From assembly GCF_964355755.1 (NCBI RefSeq), contig NC_092675.1:25336412-25400411 (forward strand): a stretch of 64,000 bases of DNA, written 5' to 3'. Under the pieces are notes generated by a model, which saw nothing but the letters and a program-made list of their open reading frames with translations, was not told the DNA's origin and ran no database searches. The position numbers and the translations under genes are program-made. How positions within the stretch are numbered: the stretch's first letter is position 1; the number at the start of each line of letters is the position of its first letter. Shown here piece after piece: positions 1-12,191 of the stretch. Source of the stretch: Antedon mediterranea. Taxonomy: Eukaryota > Echinodermata > Crinoidea > Comatulida > Antedonidae.

Positions 1-580
1 GTAGTTCAATTTTGATCGAGTTTAACAACAGACTCGCAAATCCAGTCTTCGAATATAAACATATGCATAATATTAAAATAAGTAAATGTTATTAAACAAA
101 TTAAATTAACTAAATTCTAAAAAAGTCACTCTGAACTTGAATTTATAATTAGTTAAATTAAGAGAATACTTAATATGCTGGTATAACATTAAACACCACT
201 CAATGTTTTAAACAGTGTAAATTAATCTTGTTAGAATAATACAACCGATTTCTGAATATTAATAACGTGTGATAATGATTATGGCAATAATTTGCTACTA
301 ACCTTAGGTTAGCATGAATATAGACTATCATTTTAACACAATCCATCATTTGGTATTAAAATGGAATATCAAATTTAAACAAACCAACAAAAATAACAAG
401 TGTAATCTAACACCTTATATGAAACACCAGTCTCCATGGAGGCCATTATCGCCGAAATCATATCATACTCAAACGGCTATGAATGTGCCAAATTTATAAG
501 TGTAATCATTATCTGTTGCACGAATGAAAATGCGTCGGTTGATACATTATCACGTCGATTTAAACATCCTTGAGATGGTC
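1..580. other. Upstream flank, no gene seen
   Basis: AT-rich sequence upstream of the first gene. I see no coding signature, repeat array or RNA gene. The one open stretch (314-499) has no splice or codon pattern suggesting a gene. Confidence 0.6.
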
Positions 581-581
581 C

Positions 582-589
582 TATATAAA
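582..589 (+). promoter_or_regulatory. TATA box of the ShKT peptide gene
   Basis: The motif TATATAAAG lies about 29 nt before a TCAGAC initiator-like site (611-616), normal spacing for a TATA-driven start. The predicted transcript start is near 611, giving a 5' leader of about 75 nt before the ATG at 688. A sharp TATA promoter suits a tissue-specific, highly expressed secreted peptide; that last point is inference. Confidence 0.6.
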
Positions 590-687
590 GTGACAATATT
601 AGTTTTTGAATCAGACTATCTTACAACTTGCAAGAAGTAAGTGCCAATTTCAGTTGATCCTCAGGACGAACAAACTTTAGCATTAAA

Positions 688-1654
688 ATGGCCAGGACAC
701 TTTGCCTCATCCTTATCGGAATGCTCGCTCTTAGTGTGATTCTTCCAGTAAGTAGAACGATTTCTTTTTTCTTTAATATTTATTTTTCTTCTTTTTGTTA
801 TTCATTATTATGTATTCATGATTGTAAGCAATTGTTTGGATTATCCATTTTTGTTGCAATTGAAGAAACTTTGCAGGCGATATTAAAGAAAACCGTAGTA
901 ATAAATACATTGAAAGACAGACCAATCTAGAGTTCGTAATGTAATCATGTCAAACAGGGATAGTACGGTTCTACCGCATGATTCAAACAAATGTAATTTA
1001 GTGGTTAGATCTTCAGTGAGAAATGTTTAACATAAAACCAAGAGCAGACTTCACAAAATGTTTCATTTTGTTCACAATTACCAGTGTATTAATTCACTAC
1101 TTTCTTTTACTAAACAGAATGAACAGATGACAGCATCTGCACAAGGTAGGCCCAAATTTATAATACTTTAGAGCGTGGTCCGTGTATAATATCATGGAGG
1201 TGGTAGACATGACCTAGTGTTGACATTATTTATTCTGTCTTTATACTGAATGACACTTTCAGTGCTAAAGCATTGATTTCCAAAGTGGTTCAGTACAGAA
1301 ACGTTAACAATATAATAAAAATAATTCAAAGACAACTAACAAAGTAATTTACATTAGTACACACACATTTACAAAAAGGTAAAAAATGCTTAACATTAAA
1401 TCAAATGAATTTGTCGTTTTGTAGAGTGTGTTAGCGGAATTAATTAAATATCTACATCGACAAAATAAAATGTAAACAAAATATATATTTTCAAACAGAC
1501 ATGACATAACGATTAATTTCAATGTTCACTTTCAGATTGTACAGATACGGGCGCTCCGCCTTACTGTGCAGCTTTATCAAATATGGGCCTGTGCAACACA
1601 GAAACTTTCAGTGACGGTGCTTTAACTTGTATGGCAACCTGCGGCTTCTGTTAA
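688..1654 (+). CDS. Secreted single-ShKT-domain peptide (3 coding exons)
   Basis: Coding exons are 688-747, 1118-1145 and 1536-1654. Donors are GTAAGT at 748 and GTAGGC at 1146; acceptors end at 1117 and 1535; phases agree. The product is 68 residues. Residues 1-20 form a hydrophobic signal peptide (basic start, then Leu/Ile-rich). A short spacer follows, then a 39-residue domain with six cysteines spaced C-8-C-8-C-10-C-3-C-2-C, the ShKT pattern. The final Cys is the last residue. Stand-alone ShKT peptides include potassium-channel-blocking toxins of sea anemones and the antimicrobial aurelin of jellyfish; ShKT modules also occur at the ends of proteases. Here the domain is alone, so a secreted defence, venom-like or signalling peptide is likely, but target and activity cannot be read from sequence. 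A GTAAGT just after the stop (1656) and an acceptor at 2110 suggest a 3'UTR intron. Confidence 0.8.
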
Positions 1655-2110
1655 AGTAAGTGACTCAATACTATTTGACACACGCGCGCGCACTTGTGAC
1701 AACATTTGGTATACGAATTCTGAACTACTAACATGGAGCTATAACATTCTAATTTTATAGCTCTATGCTGTCTATTATAATAGATAATAAAAACAAATCC
1801 TTGATAATTAATAAAAACAAAAATGTTTAAAGCATGCTCCAATAATAATACAGTACTAGGATTCAATATCCATTTGTCGATTGTAACTGAGAAGCGGCGT
1901 TTTTTGCCAATTGTATTTGGAGTCTGACAAACGTATAGCCAACGATGAACAGCCCGTCAAACTTTAATGCTATCTTAATTTTTGTTAAATATCATATCGC
2001 AGAAGTCAGATTTCTTTCCGTACCACCTAAATTTTAAATGGGTCCGGATATATTGCCATTGAATATTTAGTTTACTGTAATATTTTGTAACTTAAATGTT
2101 TATTTCACAG

Positions 2111-2400
2111 AATAAGCCGACGCGCATCATGGATAAACGATATCTCCTAACACATGTGTATCAAGTTAAGATCACCACCACACAAAAGTTAGCATCTGCT
2201 GCTGTCTTTATCAGATAAGAGGGGTGTGGTACAACTTCTTCAAAAGCACATTATTTTATGTAATCACATAGTAAAGTTAGTATGAGCTAACTATTTCTTA
2301 GTATTAGATATGTTTTAATTTTGAGCCAACAATCAATCTTATATATTTAAGAAAAACAACTACTTTGATTTGATTTGATCAATAAACAGCATTCTTTTGC
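2111..2400 (+). promoter_or_regulatory. Probable 3'UTR exon and poly(A) signal of the ShKT gene
   Basis: An acceptor (TATTTCACAG) ends at 2110 and pairs with the GTAAGT right after the stop codon. An AATAAA poly(A) signal at 2381-2386 is followed by T-rich sequence. Nothing coding is seen in between. Confidence 0.5.
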
Positions 2401-3035
2401 TCAAAAACGTTAATTTGTTAATTGTGTGTAATATTTATATATATGCCTACAGTATAAAAAGCCAAAAGAAAGAAAAGGGTTTAAGTATTTGGAAAAAAAT
2501 ATATTTAAAATACATGACGAGCGGCAGACGAAAGATAATATAGAGATATTGTACGTCATTATCGTAAAACAATATTTGTACATATAATAGGAGAAACGAA
2601 TAGTGTTCTACTCAGCTGACAATTCTACCGACCGCCTGACTAACAACAGATACTATAGTATTAATAAATATAAATAATATTGTTATGAAAATATTTCAAC
2701 TTTTTAATCAATACATGGACTAACGTTTGCAGACACGATTTTTCATTTATTGTTGCTTTACCACTAAAAAGGTAAAACTTTTCTCCGGGTAAGCTGTACC
2801 AAATACTCAACCAATACTCGACGCAACATTCCCGGATATTGATTCAAGCGACGCATTACCGAAAACTGATTAATAATAAACCCTACCATGCATCACCGTG
2901 ACATCATTATTATTACAACACAACCATTCGTACAATAAACTCATACCTGTATAACTTCCAACATGTCCGTCATGGTGTACTACGATCGGATAACCAACCA
3001 AAATGACAAATATTGTTTTAATAAACCGTGTTTAC
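2401..3035. other. Intergenic spacer, nothing recognised
   Basis: AT-rich spacer between the ShKT gene and the left end of the foldback element. No coding or repeat structure was recognised. Confidence 0.5.
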
Positions 3036-3424
3036 ACCACCATTATAACACCTAAATAAATTCCTGTCATTTCATTGGACGATTGTAGGTACATGGCGTG
3101 CAATAGTACACAAATAATGAATGTTTATGAGTGTAATGGTACAAATAATGGTATGAGGTGAATGATGAAAGGTTATAGGAAATACGAATATAAAACATTC
3201 ATTATTTGTTTTATTATAAAATCTAAATATTCCTGTCATTTGAATCAGATTGAATAAAAAAGCCTATGGCTATGCCAAGTGTCTTTAATTCCCATTTATT
3301 TGTTTTTTTCCCCTAATATATTAAGTATTATATTTATTTGAATTTTATAAACACACCTACTGTTAGTGCTCATTATGTCAACAAACGACCAAACAATCCT
3401 AGGCCTAACTAGGGCCTAGCCTAC

Positions 3425-3935
3425 TACTACTAACTCAACAGGCATAGATAGATACCATTACGAAACTTTGTCGTCGACAGGCAACTCATCTAGGCTATTT
3501 TTTCCCCCCAACGATTCTACGTCTTGCAGAGATGTTCCCATTAATTAATCACAATCATACAAACGATCTAAAGCTAATTTAAATGTCTATTTTTGTTCTA
3601 AATTAGTAAATATCTACTTAAAAAATGTACTTCCGCCGTCGCGATCCAGTCAACACACTCAATCTTCGCGGTGCAAATACAAAATAGGTGGCGCTGTTGT
3701 ATTTCAAAGGTAATTGTTAAAAAAAAAAAAACATTTTCTAAACGCTGATAAAAAATTTTTTTCGTACACGAAAAAAGTACAGTACTATTGAACGACCGCC
3801 GTTTGTACCTACAAGGCGTGGAATTGTTGGAAGAACTAGCCTACTAAATAGTAATAGATGAGTTCCAGTTGCCTGTTTGTCGAAGTTTTGTAATGGTATG
3901 GCTGCCTTTCTATAGCCAAGCTAGGCCTCCTATTA
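3425..3935. mobile_element. MITE nested in the left arm only
   Basis: Imperfect inverted repeats of about 80-90 bp flank this insert. The region around 3,445-3,485 (ACCATTACGAAACTTTG, then AGGCAACTCATCTA) pairs with 3,855-3,900. The matching place in the right arm (near 11,470) runs straight through without it, so it inserted after the arms formed. No coding capacity is visible. Confidence 0.6.
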
Positions 3936-5109
3936 TTCTTAGGCTAGGGGGTGTCACGAAACCTAAAGACCACGAAAGCTAAGATAGACCCCTAAGACCT
4001 ACTAAGATCACGAAAGCTAAAACCAAGACCTAAGATTACAAATTCTAAGATATACTACAGCTTAAAAACAATACTTGTTTATCCATACATAATTTTAAAC
4101 ACAGTAGGTTTCATTTATTACCATAAATATAATTAAATACTACCGCAAAACATAGATAAACTCACATTATTTTCGCCCGTTGAGTAAATGTCTATTTTTT
4201 CTTTACAACAAACAAACTTGACGGGTTGTTTGTTGGTATATATTTACTCCATTGTGTTGGTTCAGAGGATGTTTTTCTTACGCACCTGCCTTTCTTGTAT
4301 TTTGACTCCAAATTTGTTGACTAACTTTATCCTGAATACCACACTTTAAAATTAGGATTTATAGGTACTTTCAGAAGGAGAAACACAAAAACAAATAAAT
4401 AAATCCTTTAAATTGATGATTTTACAGACATGTTTCTTTGTATACTCATGGAGTATTCTTTACTCCATGGTATAGGCCATATAAAAAAAAACAACAGTTG
4501 ATCGTCCCCGCCCGCATGCTTTTTTCAGGCCGCATCAATTTTTATTTTATTTTTTATTTCGATATTTTGTATATAAAACATTGATTTATGTTGTACCTTT
4601 GTCGAAAGCTAGGCCTAGCTCTTTCTTTTTTCGCGATCCACAGCCGTCGGGAGCCATCTATACACATCGTCGACTGCGATAAATTTGAGGTCATATTCTT
4701 TGATTATAGGTCAGCGATGATAGAGGTATCACTGCCGTTGAATGTATGAATATTTTGAATTACACTCATCATGGCAGGTATATAAAATATACCAAATTGG
4801 CTAGTTGAGAATTCTCAACTATTACCGCAGTACGCCTGTAACGACGAAGCCTACCAGTATAATAGGATAGGCTGATTTCCTTGTTAACTTAAGGGGTCAT
4901 TTCATTTCTGAATTATGATTGGTAGTAAAGGAAATTTACTGGAATCCTATTGGATGGTAAGGTGGTAGTAGGACCATGTCCATCCCATTGCAGTAATAAA
5001 GTTGAGCCACCTGCGACCATTACAATGTCCTACCATGCTAATGTAGGAGTGGGGAAATGTTATGCTTACTACTGTTTCTTTTAATAATTTAATACAATTA
5101 ATAAGAATA

Positions 5110-6320
5110 AAGAATACACTTAACAATATACAACAAATAACATTAATGTACGATGTAGTTTAACACTGTTCTCAACTATAGTCATTTTGGTATACTTGAG
5201 CACATTGATAAAGAATAGGATAAACTTAACAATATACGACAAATAACAGTAATGTACGATCCCGTTTAACACTGTTCTCAACTATAGTCATTTTGGTATA
5301 CTTGAGCACAGTGATAAAGAATAGGATAAACTTAACAATATACAACAACAATGTACGATCCCGTTTAACACTGTTCTCAACTATAGTCATTTTGGTATAC
5401 TTGAGCACAGTGATAAAGAATAGGATAAACTTAACAATATACAACAACAATGTACGATCCCGTTTAACACTGTTCTCAACTATAGTCATTTTGGTATACT
5501 TGAGCACATTGATAAAGAATAGGATAAACTTAACAATATACAACAAAAAACATTAATGTACGATCCAGTTTAACACTGTCCTCGACTATAGTCATTTTGG
5601 TATACTTGAGAACAGTTATAAAGAATAGGATAAACTTAACAATATACAACAAAAAACATTAATGTACGATCCAGTTTAACACTGTCCTCGACTATAGTCA
5701 TTTTGGTATACTTGAGCACAGTGATAAAGAATAGGATAAACTTAACAATATACAACAAAAAACATTAATGTACGATCCAGTTTAACACTGTTCTCAACTA
5801 TAGTCATTTTGGTATACTTGAGCACAGTGATAAAGAATAGGATAAACTTAAAAATATACAACAAAAAACATTAATGTACGATCCAGTTTAACACTGTTCT
5901 CAACTATAGTCATTTTGGTATACTTGAGAACAGTGATAAAAAATAGGATAAACTTAACAATGTACAACAAAAAACGTACATTAATGTACGATCCCGTTTA
6001 ACACTGTTCTCAACTATAGTCATTTTGGTATACTTGAGCACAGTGATAAAGAATAGGATAAACTTAATAATATACAACAAATAACATTAATGTACGATCC
6101 AGTTTACCACTGTTCTCAACTATATAGTCATTTTGGTATACAACAAAAAACATTAATGTACGATCCAGTTTAACACTGTTCTCAACTATAGTCATTTTGG
6201 TATACTTGAGCACAGTGATAAAGAATAGGATAAACTTAACAATATACAACAAAAAACATTAATGTACGATCCCGTTTACCACTGTTCTCAACAATAGTCA
6301 TTTTGGTATACTTGAACACA
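5110..6320 (+). repeat. Tandem satellite, ~106-bp unit, ~11 copies (forward)
   Basis: The block ACTATAGTCATTTTGGTATAC recurs with spacings mostly of 106 bp (range 98-110, plus one 64-bp deletion copy). Each unit contains short inverted arms, CACTGTTCTCAA and TTGAGCACAGTG, around that block, so each can form a hairpin. The open frames here are by-products of the repeat. Confidence 0.92.
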
Positions 6321-6339
6321 GTGATAATATGAAAAACAT

Positions 6340-7170
6340 AATAACACTATAATATTGTAGATGAATGACGCGGACACGTACATATGTTCATAAGTAATTG
6401 ATATAAATTGACTTTTAAAAGTGGAATTAACACAAATGATTGTAGATAAATATGACGTGAATTGCACGTACATTATGTTGATGAGTAGTATATTTATATA
6501 AATCGACTTTGAAAAGTGAAATAACACTAATATTGGTAGATGAATATGACGTGGACACGTACATAATTATATTGATTAGTATATTGATATAAATCGACTT
6601 TTAAAAGTCAAATTAACACTAATATTTGTAGATGAATATGACTTGGACACGATTTACATTATGTTGATGAGTATATTGATATAAATCGACTTTTAAAAGT
6701 GAAAAAACACTAATATTTGTAGATGAATATGACGTGGACACGTACGGTACATAATGTTGATGAATATATTGATATAAATCGACTTTTAAAAGTGAAATAA
6801 CACTATTAGTTGTACACTATTGATCATATATGAATATGACGTGAATTGCACGTACATATGTTGATGAGTAGGCCTATATTGATATAATTGACTTCGAAAA
6901 GTGAAATAACACTGATTTGTAAATAAATATGACGTGGACAAGTACATTTATTGATGAGTATATTGATAAATCGACTTTTAAAAGTGAAATAACACTAATA
7001 TTTATAGATGAATATGACGTGGACACGTACATGTTGATGAGTATATTGATATAAATCGACTTTTAAAAGTGGAATTAATACTCTTGATTGTAGACGTGAA
7101 TTGCACGTACATATGTTGATGAGTGTATTGATATAAATCGACTAAACGTTAAATAACACTATCTTGTACA
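6340..7170 (+). repeat. Second tandem satellite, ~92-bp unit, in the loop of the inverted arrays
   Basis: About nine copies of a unit containing GATGAATATGACGTGGACACG, TTGATATAAATCGAC and the 12-bp palindrome ACTTTTAAAAGT. Spacing is 84-108 bp. Degenerate copies continue at 7,340-7,600 after an inserted dispersed repeat. It is unrelated to the 106-bp unit. Confidence 0.88.
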
Positions 7171-7184
7171 AGTACCCTCACTTG

Positions 7185-7340
7185 CACTGATGAAGGGCTA
7201 GTGTTGCCCGAAAACTCTGCTAACTTTTCTGGCTGTTTTACTTTATCGTTTTGATTTAGCTTTTCGCTTCTTTTTTTTGTATCTCCATTGAGACCACAGC
7301 ATTGTTATTATTTCAGTATTTTGCCTTTGGATTTACTAAT
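7185..7340 (+). repeat. Dispersed repeat interrupting the ~92-bp array
   Basis: The segment starts GAAGGGCTAGTGTTGC and ends TTTTGCCTTTGGATTTA. Related copies lie in a receptor intron at 30,789-30,890 and 31,139-31,203, so it is a dispersed family. No coding sequence. Confidence 0.65.
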
Positions 7341-7866
7341 ATTAAAAGTGAAATAACACTAATGACTGTAGATGATATGACATTTATGTTGATGTATATA
7401 TTTTTGTATATATAATATGGACACCTACATACGTTGATAGGTATTGATATAAATAGATTTTTAAAAGTACGGTAATAGACACTTTATTTGTAGATGAATA
7501 CGACATGGACAAGTTGCAATAAATGCTATCGTTATATCGTATGTTGATGAGTATTGATATAAATCGACTTTTTTAAAGTGGAATAACACTAAAATGTATA
7601 GATGGATATGGCCTCAACAAGTATTGTATTAAGCGGTACTGTATATTGATAGACTTCATACCTGTAATGTCAATGAAATCTGGCAACAAGAATTGCGTTT
7701 GATCCTCCTAATAGTATTCTAATAATCTTGGTTTGTAAAGGAGGCATGAAAAATCTAAACGCATAGCCAGGGGAGGGGTTGGAGTTTCGAACAAACTCCC
7801 CTGTGCCCGTCCTACGGTTTTTGTGAACTTTTTAGTAGCGTGCAAACGCGACTCTACAGCTCACTA

Positions 7867-7888
7867 TGTCGGTCGGTCGGTCGGTCGG
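7867..7888 (+). repeat. (TCGG)n microsatellite
   Basis: Five tandem TCGG units, a short GC-rich run in otherwise AT-rich DNA near the centre of the foldback element. Confidence 0.85.
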
Positions 7889-8039
7889 TAAACAGCAACT
7901 CAAATTTGAGCACGCGACTGCAGCCATGTATAGGCCTATAGCCTGTTTATACTAGAAATCAGCAGTGAAAGTATATGTAAATAATATGTGTTAATATAGA
8001 ATTAGTTTTTTTAATTTAATAAATACTATTTAAAGTTGA

Positions 8040-8985
8040 TCTTATTCTTTATCTGTGATTAATTATACTCAAATGACTATAGTTTAAAACAGTATTAAAC
8101 GGGATCATACATTAATGTTATTTGTTGTATATTATTAAGTTTATCCTATTCTTTATCACTGTGCTTAACTATACCAAAATGAGTATAGTTGAGAACAGTG
8201 TTAAACTGGATCGTACATTAATGTTATTTGTTGTATATTATTAAGTTTATCCTATTCTTTATCACTGTGCTCAAGTATACCAAAATGACTATAGTCGAGA
8301 ACAGTGTTAAACGGGATCGTACATTAATGCTATTTGTTGTATATTATTAAGTTTATCCTATTCTTTATCACTGTGCTCAAGTATACCAAAATGACTATAG
8401 TCGAGAACAGTGTTAAACGGGATCATACCTTAATGCTATTTGTTGTATATTATTAAGTTTATCCTATTCTTTATCTCTGTCCTTAAGTATACCAAAATGA
8501 CTATAGTTGAGAACAGTGTTAAACTGGATCATACATTAATGTTATTTGTTGTATATTATTAAGTTTATCCTATTCTTTATCACTGTGCTCAAGTATACCA
8601 AAATGACTATAGTTGAGAACAGTGTTAAACTGGATCGTACATTAATGCTATTTGTTGTATATTATTATTAAGTTTATCCTATTCTTTATCACTGTGCTCA
8701 AGTATACCAAAATGACTATAGTTGAGAACAGTGTTAAACGGGATCGTACATTAATTTTATTTGTTGTATATTGTTAAGTTTATCCTATTCTTTATCACTG
8801 TGCTCAAGTATACCAAAATGACTATAGTTGAGAACAGTGTTAAACTACATCGTACATTAATGTTATTTGTTGTATATTGTTAAGTTTATCCTATTCTTTA
8901 TCACTGTGCTCAAGTATACTAAAATGACTATAGTTGAGAACAGTGGTAAACTGGATCGTACATTAATTTTATCCTTTGCTTTACT
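8040..8985 (-). repeat. Tandem ~106-bp satellite, ~9 copies (inverted partner)
   Basis: Same unit as at 5,110-6,320 but in reverse complement (ATACCAAAATGACTATAG spaced about 106 bp). With the forward array it forms an inverted-repeat pair with a spacer of about 1.7 kb. Copies differ by point changes such as CTGGATC versus CGGGATC, seen in both arrays. Confidence 0.92.
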
Positions 8986-9695
8986 GTGCTTTGATTTGAT
9001 AAGCAAGTTTGGTTGCCCCGCCCCCATATGCTGCCTACTAAATTAGGATTCCCTAGCTTTTCTATAAAAATTGAAGTACCCAGAATGCACGTTATACGGA
9101 AGTCATAGTCTTGTAAAATACAGACACAATAGTTTTTATCGTATTGTTTTCATTTAAATATCACTAAGATTGTCTTAAACTACAAACAACTAAAATTAGT
9201 GAAGGTATGCAAGTGTTTCTAAATGTTTACTACTGGTAGTATTAATACAATTTGGATTATATCATTTTCCAGAAAGGTAGAAAAAAACATAAAATAGTTG
9301 AGAATTCTCAACTAGCCAGGATGGTATAGGAAATATAGCTCATCATGGGTATAATATTTTACATAAACGTCTGGATCTAATTAGAATTTTCACAGCCGCT
9401 ATATGCTCGCTACTCCTTAAAAATGTTGCCGTGAAGCAAAAAACGACTGGATTTGGAGAACACATGTTTTTGGTTCTACCTTCCGTTTCTATCGATATAT
9501 TCTATACATTTGAGTTACAGTATACACTATTAATATTTATAATTATTGGTTCCTTGGTAGGCCTACTTTTTAGTCCTTTTATCAATTGTTACATAATAAT
9601 TTGATCTAGGATAGTAGGATACTGCTAGACTAGATAGTAGTTAAACAACATGGTTTTTATTTGTGTTTCGATTCGGACTGCAACAAAAATCGTGA

Positions 9696-10508
9696 AGCCG
9701 GCCCTTGGTATGCGAGAACAGTGTAGTGCCAGTGGACGGCCGACGTACTCTCGCAGACATTTTCTCTGATTTTGCAGGCGGCGAATTCGATCAAGGTGGA
9801 CCGATAGGAGACCAATACCAAACTACGGAGGTGAGTAATTGTTCGGTAAAAATGTTCATATAGAAGTAACAAAACTGTAGGCTAGCATATTGTCGCGAGA
9901 GAGTGTAGAGTTTGCCTATCCATAGAGGGGCGAATCGACCCGGCTGGGTTGAAACTGTCCCATATATATAGGCTAGATGTTTACGGACGTGTTCGGGTAC
10001 ATGACCCACGTCCTGTTTAAAATATGTGTGTATGCATTGATATTCCCTCCCTCTTTGGATGTCATATTATCATATTATTGTCATGTTCAGAATTCTTTCA
10101 ACACAACTGAATTTACCATATACTGTATTTACCCCTACTCTTTTTCATTCTTTATTCTAGTGTGAAGAATGCCTCAAGTGGCGAGTATGTTATGCAGCAC
10201 ATGTTCTGAAGCGTGACCAAGGGCAGCTCTTGGAACGAGAACTGGACACACTGTCGTATTCATGTGGAACTTGTTTTCAAGACATCCTGGGAGAGGACGA
10301 TTCTATTGTTTTTGTCAATGACAAAATGACATGTGCCCTGCCTCTCGAAGCAGCTTATTACATAACATTCACAGACCCCCTGTGCTTTTATTGTGGAACT
10401 GAGCACAATTTATCAATTGAGAACATGAATTATCCACTTTGTAGTGAATGCAAGGAATCAGGCAAAACACCCAAAAGGAAAAACACTAGAGCATTTGTGC
10501 CACAGTAG
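9696..10508 (+). CDS. Cysteine-rich C-terminal remnant of a transposon-type protein (2 exons)
   Basis: Two in-frame exons join: up to 9,830 (donor GTGAGT at 9,831; frame open from about 9,696, true exon start unknown) and 10,161-10,508 (acceptor TTTATTCTAG). The encoded tail of about 160 residues has CEECLKW at the exon 2 start, then SYSCGTCF, a lone Cys, CFYCG and PLCSEC. The paired cysteines look like a zinc-binding fold. It ends in a basic stretch before the stop at 10,506. From memory, similar tails occur in uncharacterised invertebrate proteins linked to mobile DNA, but I cannot name the family. The stretch is present only in the right arm. Upstream coding exons were not found, so it is probably partial or dead. 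Confidence 0.5.
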
Positions 10509-11256
10509 GCTAATAATATCCAGAAGTTTGATATAAAGTCAAAGTGTACAAAAAGGACTTTTATTGTGACCCCCTGATAAAATTAAAAAAAAGGTGTATT
10601 TTAATATTTGCTGTTCTGTATACTTATGTTTGTTTAGACATCTTACAGTACTTACCATATTTATTTGAATTGTCAGGAAGGGTGTATGCGAGGGGTGGGA
10701 GTGATTTTTATTCATAGCGGCATGTTTATTCAAGAAAATACGGTAGTGAGTCGCCATCTTGGAAAAATAAAAAATAAAAAATAAAAAGAGCCTCTTCCTT
10801 CCTTTTTTTAGAAAACCAGGACGATCAACTGTTGTTTTTTTTTACATGGCCATACTGTAACTCCTCGAGCTCCCCCCACACACATGCTCAATGTTTTTGT
10901 TTCTATGGAGCGCCAAAAGAGCAACAATAATAGTACAAGTATAAAAACAGAAAGAAACGAAACAAATCATGATTTTAAAATTAAAATTTATTTGCCAGTA
11001 TTTATTTCTTTGTACTTGCATGATTATACTATTATCATTACAATTTTAATTTTACATTGTTCCATCCACACTGTAGATGGACTCCACAGAGTTTTCAGCC
11101 CTCTATATAATTTTTGCTCTTTTGACGTTCCATAGAAACAAAAACATTGAACATGGGGTAGGCCTACTGCTACTGTACTGTAGGCTAGTCATGCGAAATT
11201 CGCAAACAGTTTGTGTGCGAGAAAAACGTCTGTAAAATCATCAATTTAAAAATGTA

Positions 11257-12191
11257 TTTGTTACTTTTTATGTGATTCTTTTTCATAAAAGTGCCAATTC
11301 TAAGGTGTGGTATTCAGAATAAATGTTGGGAGTTAAAATACAAGGCAGGAGGTGCGAAAGATAAATATTTGTAATCTTATTCTTAGGTCTTGGGTTTTTA
11401 GCTTTCGTGATCTTAGGGGGTCTTAGCTTTCGTGGTCTTAGGTTTCGTGACACCCTTAGGCTAGGTGCTTTGCGTAGCTAGGCCTAGAATTGTTTTGTCG
11501 TTTTGACATAGGCCTAATATAGAATTTTTTACTCCATGAATTAACACTACAGTAGATGTTTTTATAAAATCCAAATAAATATAATATTTATATATTATAA
11601 ATATATTTATTTGGATTTATAAAAAAACAATAAATGTTTCTGTTTGAATGTTATTCAGATTTAGGCCTACGACGTGTGTTACCGGTATATAAAACAAATA
11701 ATGAAAGGTTATATTCTTGGTTTGTTACTTTTTATGTGATTCTTTTTCATAAAAGTGCCAATTCTAAGGTGTGGTATTCAGAATAAATGTTGGGAGTTAA
11801 AATACAAGGCAGGAGGTGCGAAAGATAAATATTTGTAATCTTTTTCTTAGGTCTTGGGTCTTAGCTTTCGTGATCTTAGGGGGTCTTAGCTTTCGTGGTC
11901 TTAGGTTTCGTGACACCCTTAGGCTAGGTGCTTTGCCTAGCATTGTTTTGTCGTTTTGACATAGGCCTAATTAGGCCTACCATAGAATTTTTTACTCCAT
12001 GAATTAACACTACAGTAGATGTTTTTATAAAATCCAAATAAATATAATATTTATATATTATAAATATATTTATTTGGATTTATAAAAAAACAATAAATGT
12101 TTCTGTTTGAATGTTATTCAAATTTAGGCCTACGACGTGTGTTACCGGTATATAAAACAAATTAATAATGAAAGGTTATATTCTTGGTTTG
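11257..12191. repeat. 464-bp tandem duplication in the right arm
   Basis: The unit 11,257-11,720 is followed at once by a near-identical copy at 11,721-12,191. Both begin TTTGTTACTTTTTATGTG, and TTTG recurs at the far end, giving 4-nt junction microhomology. Each unit holds an AT-rich palindrome (about 11,567-11,620 and 12,029-12,082) and the TTTCGTGACACC block shared with the left arm. The left arm has a single counterpart. Confidence 0.85.

Noticed and set aside
5226-6252. Open frames of 60-106 codons on both strands
   Set aside because: They follow the 106-bp satellite period and exist because units are spaced in near-multiples of three; no independent coding sign.
11567-12082. AT palindromes as element termini
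   Set aside because: They are internal to the 464-bp duplication units, and the left arm has only a partial counterpart.
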